Assembly (NCBI GenBank): GCA_021202205.1
Contig: JAJQDJ010000259.1
Location: forward strand, 1 to 15,869
Direction of reading: 5' to 3'
DNA from: Erysipelotrichaceae bacterium
GTDB lineage: Bacteria > Bacillota_I > Bacilli_A > Erysipelotrichales > Coprobacillaceae
DNA length: 15,869 nt
Of the stretch, positions 6,721-12,163 are shown in pieces. The notes beneath the pieces are model-generated. The model made no database searches. It was not told where the DNA came from and saw only the letters and a program-made list of their open reading frames with translations. The stretch's first letter is position 1. Every line of letters begins with the position of its first letter. The position numbers were made by a program, and so were the translations under genes.

Positions 6721-7879
6721 TGAACCTAGTATTTATATCTCCACATTTCCCATTATATTATTATAATTTCTGTCAACGTTTGAAAGAACGTGGTGTGAAT
6801 GTTTTAGGTATTGGTGATGCGCCATATGATACTTTACCTGATCATACAAAACAGCAGTAACAGAATATTATTATCTTACTAATTTAGAAGATTATGATAG
6901 TGTTTATAAGGCATGTGCTTATTTTACTTGGAAGTATGGTAAGATTGATTGGATTGAATCAGAAAATGAATATTGGTTAGAATTAGAAGCGACATTACGT
7001 AATGATTTTAATGTTACAACAGGTACAAAGATTCAAGATATGTCATCTATGAAATATAAATCAAAGATGAAAGATGTTTATAAATCTGCTAATATACCAG
7101 TTGCTAGATATTTATTGGTAGATGATTTTGAATCTACAAAAGCTTTTGCGAATGAAGTAGGGTATCCTGTTATTGTTAAACCAGATAATGGTGCTGGGGC
7201 TAGTTCTACTTATAAATTAAAGAGTGATTCTGAATTAGAATATTTCTTAGCAACTAAAGATAATGATGTCCAATTTATCATTGAAGAAATGGTACCAGGA
7301 CATGTAGAAACATTTGATGGTATTACTGATAAAGATAAAAATATCCTTGTTTGTACAAGTCATGTTATGTTGAATTCTATTATGGATAATGTTAATGAAG
7401 CTACAGATACAGCTTTCTATTCTCAACCAGTAGAAGGGTTAGACTTAGCAGAGGTAGGGACAAGAGCTGTTAAAGCATTTGATACAAGAAGTCGTTTCTA
7501 TCATTTTGAATTCTTTAGATTGGATGAAGATAGAGAAGGCTTAGGTAAAAAAGGTGATATCGTTGGTCTTGAAGTCAATATGCGTGCTCCAGGAGCTTAT
7601 ATGCCGGATATGATTAAATTTAATCAATGCTTCTATGATATTCAAAGAAAATATTGGGTAGCTTATACTGGTAGACGTGAAGGTATTGATTATATGTATA
7701 ATTATGATGATATTAGAGCTAAATATGGTCATAATATTGCATTAGAAGCAGAAGTGCCAGAAGCTCTTTCAGCAGCAATGGGTAATTATGTATTCATTGT
7801 AAGATGTACAACTAAAGAAGAATTGTTCGATATGATACGTTTTATTTTAAAACGTGTTGATGGTACAGATTGGATGTAA
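6720..7879 (+). pseudogene. ATP-grasp ligase, second paralog, frameshifted
   Basis: ATG 6720 overlaps the esterase stop. The frame reads MNLVFISPHFPLYYYNFC, VLGIGDAPYDTLPDHTK and then hits TAA at 6858. Shifting frame at the A-run 6848-6851 restores TAVTEYYYLTNLEDYDS, matching the first paralog (NAVTDYYQVVTMENYD), and the frame is then open to TAA 7879. One A is missing (A5 to A4). The ATP-grasp motifs are intact: YPVIVKPDNGAGASST, FIIEEMVPGH, HFEFFRLDEDREGLGKKGD and EVNMRAPGAYMPDM. Compared with its paralog it also lacks about 16 residues just after MPDM (near 7615-7640), in frame, where the paralog has the DVYEIYADMV helix. Its end (TDWM) lies in the 41-bp repeat. If the frameshift is real only a fragment from an internal ATG (7040) could be made; it may be a sequencing error. 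Confidence 0.85.
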
Positions 7880-7908
7880 TAAAACATGGAGGCAACTCCA
7901 TGTTTTTA
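7868..7908. repeat. 41-bp direct repeat, copy 1 (left flank of the AbiE cassette)
   Basis: An exact 41-bp match to 9769-9809, in the same orientation, 1901 bp apart. It starts GATTGGATGTAA, the last three codons and stop of the second ATP-grasp gene, runs through the hairpin terminator and ends on the stop codon of the convergent AbiEii gene. Because it contains ATP-grasp coding sequence, this copy is the likely original. It resembles an attachment site or a recombination footprint at a gene's 3' end. Confidence 0.9.
7881..7908. terminator. Bidirectional terminator between ATP-grasp 2 and AbiEii
   Basis: AAAACATGGAG and CTCCATGTTTT form a perfect 11-bp stem around a GCAA (GNRA) tetraloop, with an A-run on one side and a T-run on the other, so it can stop transcription from both directions. 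It sits in the 29-bp space between two convergent stop codons. Confidence 0.88.
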
Positions 7909-8844
7909 TTTGCACTTCCATAAAGCCATTGGATGATTAATGATTTTGTTTATTATATCTGAATTATCAAATAGTAATTCTGGTCTATATTCTTCGTTTT
8001 CGAATCTTTCCATATATTCTTTTTCTGAGTCGTTAATTTTCATTATGTTATGTATATATTCTTTGGCTTGAGATTTATGAGTTTCAAGATCAAAATGTGA
8101 TATTTTCTTTTGTAAAGGGAATAAGTCTCTTTTAATCATTCTAAAAGTTAGCAAATCTATAGCTGATGTATTGAAGTTCTTATTTATCTCTTGTTGAGAA
8201 ATGGTATTGTAAAAAATAATACATTTTTTAAATAATTCTTCATTTCCATCAAAAAGTTTATAATCAATCATGTTAATAAAATCATATAAATCTCTAGCTT
8301 TTGCGCGACTTAATAGTGCGTTTGTTTTAGAAGCGAATATTTCCATAGGATTTAAGGTTAATATTACCAAATTATCATCAAATATATTTGATGACAATTT
8401 TGATTGAATAGGTTCAAAAAAATGTGATCTTAATGAATAATTTATTTCTATTTTAATTTCATAATAGTTTCCGCCGGTATTAATGTAACGATAAACAAAA
8501 GAATCTAAACTAAAATAGTTTTTTGAATTTGTAGTTAAAGTATATCCAGAGTTTATCATATATTGATTTATACTATCTGTAATTAATTCTCTGTTAATTA
8601 ACATTTCTTCTTTAGTGTCATTAGGAATATAATCTAAATCAATATCAACTGATAATCTTGGCAAGTCAAAAATAGCCATATTTATGGCAGTGCCACCTTT
8701 TAATGCTAAATGCTTTGACAATATATCAATACATGAAAAATATTTTAGAACATGTCTTAATCTTAATACTTTTTCATACATATCTCTTGAAAAATCATAA
8801 TTATTAGATATGTTTTCTAGCTTTTCCTTATCATATAATCTCAT
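7906..8844 (-). CDS. abiEii: AbiEii-type nucleotidyltransferase toxin (type IV toxin-antitoxin)
   Basis: A 312-residue member of the AbiEii/AbiGii (DUF1814, MenT-like) family. These toxins use an NTP to modify a cellular target, giving bacteriostasis and, in AbiE, abortive phage infection. The core motif is LALKGGTAINMAIFD followed by LPRLSVDIDLDY: G50-G51-T52 and the catalytic D67/D69 pair. The later motifs EIKIEINYS (129-137) and SKTNALLSRAKARDLYDF (K173, K182, R184, D185) complete the family signature. The length is typical and all key residues are present, so the toxin should be active. The ATG at 8844 overlaps the AbiEi end by 14 bases, with GGAGAG just upstream, which implies coupled translation with antitoxin first. 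The stop codon lies at the edge of the 41-bp repeat. Confidence 0.9.
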   Translation of the reverse strand: MRLYDKEKLENISNNYDFSRDMYEKVLRLRHVLKYFSCIDILSKHLALKGGTAINMAIFDLPRLSVDIDLDYIPNDTKEEMLINRELITDSINQYMINSGYTLTTNSKNYFSLDSFVYRYINTGGNYYEIKIEINYSLRSHFFEPIQSKLSSNIFDDNLVILTLNPMEIFASKTNALLSRAKARDLYDFINMIDYKLFDGNEELFKKCIIFYNTISQQEINKNFNTSAIDLLTFRMIKRDLFPLQKKISHFDLETHKSQAKEYIHNIMKINDSEKEYMERFENEEYRPELLFDNSDIINKIINHPMALWKCK

Positions 8845-9589
8845 TTGGTAACTCTCCGTTCTTAGAAAAATAAATTGGATCTGGTATAATTAGATTCCAT
8901 TTTTTATTTAAGGTTCCTTTTTTGTAATCACTAGTCAAATAACGGCAACTTTTGCCTATATGTGATAGACAAGATTCAAAAAAATCTTCTGATAAGTTAC
9001 TAGCAGAATATATATTTTCCAATAAGAATCCAACCTTTTGGTATAAAAATTGATTATTATATTCTTTTAAGTAAATACCTATTTTCTCTTCATTTAATAG
9101 TGGTGAATCTTCAATAATTGATATAATTTCTTCAATACCAGATATTTTGTCCATGTTTTTTATGCAATCAACAATGGACCGTTCTAAATCAGTTATTTTA
9201 ATATTATTATTCGATTGATTGATAATTCCTATATTCAATTTTGATGGAACATATATATAGCGATAACCATCAAATTCGAAATTTTTAAATTTAGTGTCTG
9301 AAGATACATATACTTCATAATATACTTGATTGTATGCACCATAATATTCCATGGCGGTATGATAAGAAACATAGGAGGTATCAGTAATTGCACTAGCTAT
9401 TTGAAAGCGATTGGCTAATGGCCCCATACCATTAGCACATGTATATAAATTGTTTCTTATTTTTAAAACAAGTTTTTGTTTTAATAAACGTTTGACAGCT
9501 GAACGTGCACTATCAATATTGTTATAAAATTTATTGACATCATTCATATTGAATGTTGGCTTACTAGATAAATAAAGATATAAATTCAT
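8831..9589 (-). CDS. abiEi: AbiEi-type antitoxin and autoregulator (type IV toxin-antitoxin)
   Basis: A 252-residue antitoxin. AbiEi proteins have an N-terminal winged helix that binds the operon promoter and a C-terminal domain that counters AbiEii without direct complex formation (type IV). Residues 1-52 show the winged helix (FNMNDVNKFYNNIDSARSAV, then KRLLKQKLVLKIRNNLYTC). The AbiEi middle domain follows with IASAITDTSYVSYHTAMEYYG and YRYIYVPSKLN, then the conserved ITDLERSIVDCI (about 132-143). The ATG at 9589 has AGGAAG about 9 bases upstream and a consensus promoter further up. The order antitoxin then toxin with a 14-base overlap is the standard AbiE layout. The cassette shows no damage, unlike many of its neighbours, which suggests selection or recent arrival. 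Confidence 0.88.
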   Translation of the reverse strand: MNLYLYLSSKPTFNMNDVNKFYNNIDSARSAVKRLLKQKLVLKIRNNLYTCANGMGPLANRFQIASAITDTSYVSYHTAMEYYGAYNQVYYEVYVSSDTKFKNFEFDGYRYIYVPSKLNIGIINQSNNNIKITDLERSIVDCIKNMDKISGIEEIISIIEDSPLLNEEKIGIYLKEYNNQFLYQKVGFLLENIYSASNLSEDFFESCLSHIGKSCRYLTSDYKKGTLNKKWNLIIPDPIYFSKNGELPNEII

Positions 9590-9621
9590 ATTATCACTTC
9601 CTTTTTTGCTTTAAAATAATT

Positions 9622-9652
9622 TATATTTAAACTAAAATAAGATATATTTAAA
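9622..9652. promoter_or_regulatory. Direct-repeat operator candidate for AbiEi
   Basis: The decamer TATATTTAAA occurs at 9622-9631 and 9643-9652, 21 bp start to start (two helical turns). It lies in the AbiE leader, the second copy touching the -10 box. AbiEi antitoxins are known to repress their own promoter through repeated sites, so this is a plausible binding pair; the sequence is very AT-rich, which weakens the case. Confidence 0.45.
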
Positions 9653-9680
9653 GTATACTTGATTATAAAAAATAATTCAA
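9652..9680 (-). promoter_or_regulatory. Promoter of the abiEi-abiEii operon
   Basis: On the minus strand TTGAAT (plus 9675-9680), an exact 17-bp spacer and TATACT (plus 9652-9657) lie about 63 bases before the AbiEi start codon. Both boxes differ from consensus by one base. The same promoter wording recurs before carB. Confidence 0.7.
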
Positions 9681-9772
9681 TAGAAAAATATTGTTATATA
9701 CTCTATGATTAAAAAGAATATTCAATTAAATGTGCAATGATGTCAAAGATGCAGCAATTTGTGAAACTGATT
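9678..9772 (+). pseudogene. Decayed MarR-like gene fragment
   Basis: Two blocks resemble the intact marR gene at 10209. The first, around ATAGAAAAATATT to ATGATTAAAAAGAAT, matches the segment near 10256-10296. The second, ATTCAATTAAATGTGCAA and GTCAAAGATGC, matches the segment near 10378-10410 (CAATTAATCGTGCAAC and ATCAAAGATGC). The 80-odd bases between these blocks in marR are missing, and both blocks carry AAAAAGAAT, so a deletion between two copies of that 9-mer explains the fusion. The fragment has no usable start and runs into the second 41-bp repeat. It does not come from a simple local duplication, because it differs at many positions; a second, diverged marR is more likely. Confidence 0.6.
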
Positions 9773-9809
9773 GGATGTAATAAAACATGGAGGCAACTCC
9801 ATGTTTTTA
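9769..9809. repeat. 41-bp direct repeat, copy 2 (right flank of the AbiE cassette)
   Basis: Identical to 7868-7908 over all 41 bases, including the ATP-grasp 3' codons, which have no coding meaning here. It joins the MarR-like remnant on its left to the RhuM-like remnant on its right. The interval between the copies (7909-9768) contains the AbiE pair, its promoter and the MarR-like fragment, and no integrase or transposase. Confidence 0.9.
9782..9809. terminator. Second copy of the bidirectional hairpin terminator
   Basis: The same 11-bp stem and GCAA loop as at 7881, now about 190 bp upstream of the AbiEi start. It could insulate the AbiE promoter from transcription of the marR side, but its presence is best explained by the 41-bp duplication. 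Confidence 0.7.
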
Positions 9810-9811
9810 GA

Positions 9812-10087
9812 TGTTTTGTTACTTTTGATAATGGTGGACTAAAATTGGATGTGAGGTTTTTGCTAAAAGAAGATACTGTGAAGTTAAATATCAATTAATT
9901 ATCAAGATTATATGGTATCGATGATAAAACAATAAGAAAATATATTTAATGAAAAGCTAGAAAGAAATACAGTTTTCTCAAAAATTGTGACAGCTGCACA
10001 AGATGAAAAAGTCAGTACATAAACAATATTTTTAAAGAAGACGAGCTATTTTATGAGAGCAACGCGCAAAAAACGCAAATGAACTAA
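9812..10087 (+). pseudogene. Decayed RhuM-family (virulence RhuM-like) gene fragments
   Basis: Translated patches in different frames look like the conserved N-terminal domain of RhuM-family proteins. From 9821: TFDNGGLKLDVRFLLKEDTV, then KLNIN, a TAA (9896) where glutamine is usual, then LSRLYGIDDKTIRKYI. After a frame change: NEKLERNTVFSKIVTAAQD, equivalent to the family's GELEENSVVAKFAT block. From 10016: YINNIFKEDELFYESNAQKT, which again resembles the KNIFKEGEL...ESNxQK block, so two related copies may have been fused. Several stops and frameshifts make it non-functional. RhuM-like genes often accompany restriction and defence loci, which fits the neighbouring AbiE pair. Family assignment is by recalled motif and not by search. 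Confidence 0.55.
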
Positions 10088-10148
10088 ATGATATGATTCA
10101 TGAATAATTAAAACAAAAATAACAAATATCTGGTTATTCTTTTTATGA
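10088..10148. other. Short intergenic debris before the marR promoter
   Basis: Between the RhuM-like fragments and the marR promoter. A short frame reads NELNDMIHE before a stop, possibly the tail of the same decayed gene. No hairpin or other signal is recognisable. Confidence 0.3.
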
Positions 10149-10176
10149 TTGACATTTCAAGATATTTTTATATAAA
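10149..10176 (+). promoter_or_regulatory. Promoter of the marR-MATE operon
   Basis: A perfect TTGACA (10149-10154), a 16-bp spacer and TATAAA (10171-10176), 33 bases before the marR start codon. This is among the strongest promoters in the window, as expected for one kept under repression. Confidence 0.8.
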
Positions 10177-10178
10177 TA

Positions 10179-10192
10179 GTTTGCAATCAAAC
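10179..10192. promoter_or_regulatory. MarR operator candidate
   Basis: GTTTG-CAAT-CAAAC is a perfect inverted repeat immediately downstream of the -10 box, over the expected transcription start. MarR proteins bind such short palindromes as dimers and repress their own operon, so this is the likely autoregulatory site. Confidence 0.7.
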
Positions 10193-10208
10193 AAAAAAAG
10201 GAGGCAAT

Positions 10209-10637
10209 ATGAAAAACACAGATATTCATTATTATATAAAGATATTAAATAACTATATTGAAAAACTTCATTATACTCTTTATGATCAAAAAGAATGCTC
10301 CATTAATCATTTATGGGTTATTGATTTTCTATATGATCAGCAAGATGATGTTTATCAAAAAGATATAGAAAAAGAATTCTCAATTAATCGTGCAACTGCA
10401 TCAAAGATGCTTAAACTGATGGAAGATAAACAAATGATACAACGTATACCATCTGATAAAGATGCAAGATTAAAGAAAATTATTCTATTAGATAAAGGAT
10501 TACAGTTACATCAAACAGCTGTTGATGTCAGAAAAGCATTAGAAGATACATTAACAGCATCTTTAACTGATGAAGAAATTATGCAATTTAAATCAATAAG
10601 TCAAAAAATACTTAAAGGATTGGAGGAAAATGTATGA
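10209..10637 (+). CDS. MarR-family transcriptional regulator
   Basis: A 142-residue winged-helix dimeric regulator, typical length for the family. The DNA-binding domain spans about residues 30-100: a helix-turn-helix around VYQKDIEKEFSINRATASKMLKLMED, where NRATASKMLKLME is the recognition helix, followed by the wing RIPSDKDARLKKIILLDKG, which carries the conserved D-x-R motif. An AAGGAGG site lies 5-6 bases before the ATG. Its TGA overlaps the MATE start (ATGA), so the two are translationally coupled. The gene very probably represses itself and the MATE pump, and is released by a small ligand that the pump exports; the ligand is unknown. Confidence 0.92.
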   Translation: MKNTDIHYYIKILNNYIEKLHYTLYDQKECSINHLWVIDFLYDQQDDVYQKDIEKEFSINRATASKMLKLMEDKQMIQRIPSDKDARLKKIILLDKGLQLHQTAVDVRKALEDTLTASLTDEEIMQFKSISQKILKGLEENV

Positions 10638-11956
10638 ACGACAATGAACAAGTTTTTAGAGATGCACCTGTATCTCAGGCAGTCTTAAAAATGGCCATAC
10701 CAACGATTGTTATGTCATTAGTCACAGTTTGTTATAACTTGGCAGATACATTCTTTGTAGGACAAACCAATGATGCGATGCAAGTAGCAGCAGTCTCTCT
10801 TACAAATCCTGTGTTTGTGATGTTCATGGCTGTCGCTAATTTGTTTGGTATTGGTGGTAGTGCATTGATATCTATATTAATAGGCCAAAATAAGAAAGAG
10901 GAAGCAAAGCAAGTATCATCTTTATGTGGTTTTGGTTCATTTATGGTTGGTGTTATTTTTGCAGTGATTAACTTTGTATTTATGGATCCATTACTCAATA
11001 TTTTAGGTAGTAGTGTAAATACAATAGAGTATGCTAGAAATTATTTGTATTATATTGCAGATGGTGCACCATTTATTTTATTTGCGAATACGTTTGGTCA
11101 TGCTTTAAGAGGTGAAGGTGCTGCCAAGTCTGCTATACTTGGTGGTATGATTGGAACGATTGCTAATATTGTGTTGGATCCAATATTTATATTGGTGCTC
11201 AATATGGGTGTGGCGGGAGCTGCTATTGCTACTGTTTTAGGTAATATTTTAGGTTGCACCTATTATTTGTATTATTTTAAGTTTAAGAGTCCATTGTTGG
11301 GTTTAAACTTGAAATTATGTATCAAAGGTAAGAACTTACTTAGAAGACTTGTTAGCATTGGTGTGCCTTCAGTATTAATTCTGCTTTAATGAATCCTTTT
11401 AAATAATGCATTAGTGAAATACGGTGATAATCCTGTCGCCGCTATGGGTATTGTTACAAAAGCATATATGTTGATTGCCTTTTCGCATATGGGCATTGCT
11501 AATGGTATTCAACCATTATTAGGTTATTGTTTTGGTGCTAATTTAAAAGGTAGATTTAAATCTATATTGAAATTTAGCGCAATATTAAGTATTGGTATAG
11601 GATCAGTTCTAACGATTATCTATATTGTTTTTAGTGGACAAGTGATTCAATTATTTATTAATGATGCAGAAGTTATATCTTATGGTAAATCAATGTTAAT
11701 TGCTACGTCTTTAGCTGGACCTATATTAGGTATATTATTCTTAAGTATTAATAGTATGCAAGCAATGGAACATTCTTTACTAGCTACATTATTATCAGTA
11801 TGTAGACAAGGACTTATATTTATACCTTTGTTATATATCTTAGACGCAATGTTTGGTTTGACAGGGATTGAATATACGCAAACAGTCGCTGATTATATAT
11901 CAATATTTATATCCATATTCTTGTTAATGAGATGTATGAAAGAATTTAATGAATAA
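10634..11956 (+). pseudogene. MATE-family multidrug efflux transporter, interrupted near the middle
   Basis: MATE pumps are 12-helix inner-membrane antiporters (Na+ or H+) that export cationic drugs. The first 251 residues cover the N-terminal six-helix lobe, including IPTIVMSLVTVCYNLADTFF and later LRGEGAAKSAILGG. The C-terminal lobe resumes at NNALVKYGDNPVAAMGIVTKA and runs to LLMRCMKEFNE. Between them is TAA TGA (11387-11392). Both halves are in the same frame. If one A is restored near 11378 and one C removed near 11395, the junction reads VLNSALMNLLNNALVKYGD, the usual opening of helix 7. So two nearby, opposite one-base indels fit better than one nonsense change. Total length (440 codons) is normal. 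If the lesions are real the pump is inactive. Confidence 0.88.
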
Positions 11957-11986
11957 TAATCATAATGATAATTTTGTGTCATTTTC

Positions 11987-12015
11987 TTGAATAGTTTGTC
12001 ATTTTAAAATATACT
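11987..12015 (+). promoter_or_regulatory. Promoter of the carB leader
   Basis: TTGAAT (11987-11992), an exact 17-bp spacer and TATACT (12010-12015). It lies about 150 bases before the carB start and upstream of an intrinsic terminator, so carB transcription from it must pass that terminator. Confidence 0.65.
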
Positions 12016-12042
12016 GTTTGAAAGAAATGGGGGAATGGTGAA

Positions 12043-12117
12043 ATGTGCAAGTCAAGTGGCGTAAAATTGAATAATTTGAAGCATCTTTTTACTGTTTCTT
12101 TAAAACATATCTTATAA
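12043..12117 (+). CDS. Possible 24-codon leader peptide upstream of carB
   Basis: ATG 12043, preceded by a GGGGG-rich stretch 9 bases upstream, opens MCKSSGVKLNNLKHLFTVSL and four more residues, stopping at TAA (12115-12117) in the loop of the terminator hairpin. A ribosome translating to the end would cover the stem, so translation could be coupled to termination. No arginine or pyrimidine-sensing codon run is present, and a chance frame is possible. Confidence 0.3.
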   Translation: MCKSSGVKLNNLKHLFTVSLKHIL

Positions 12118-12131
12118 AGATATGTTTTTTT
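12102..12131 (+). terminator. Intrinsic terminator in the carB leader, possible attenuator
   Basis: AAAACATATCTT and AAGATATGTTTT form a perfect 12-bp stem with a 3-base loop, followed by more T. It lies about 32 bases before the carB start codon and after the best carB promoter. It may end MATE read-through, or act as an attenuator controlling carB. No PyrR-type binding motif or T-box sequence was recognised. Confidence 0.78.
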
Positions 12132-12163
12132 GTAAAAACTATATAAATAAGGAGGATATATTT

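Noticed and set aside
7868..9809. Insertion sequence or transposon carrying AbiE
   Set aside because: No transposase, no terminal inverted repeats and a 41-bp flanking repeat, far longer than usual target duplications. A recombination or att-like origin fits better.
9709..9894. Minus-strand 61-codon open frame across the second repeat
   Set aside because: It has no family resemblance or ribosome binding site, and it runs antisense to recognisable MarR-like and RhuM-like remnants.
11957..11990. Terminator directly after MATE (AATCATAATGAT region)
   Set aside because: The arms are about five A-T-rich pairs with almost no loop and no clean T-run after them.
12022..12131. T-box or PyrR-type element before carB
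   Set aside because: No T-box GGTGG-ACCGCG wording and no PyrR anti-antiterminator loop could be found; only the generic terminator is supported.
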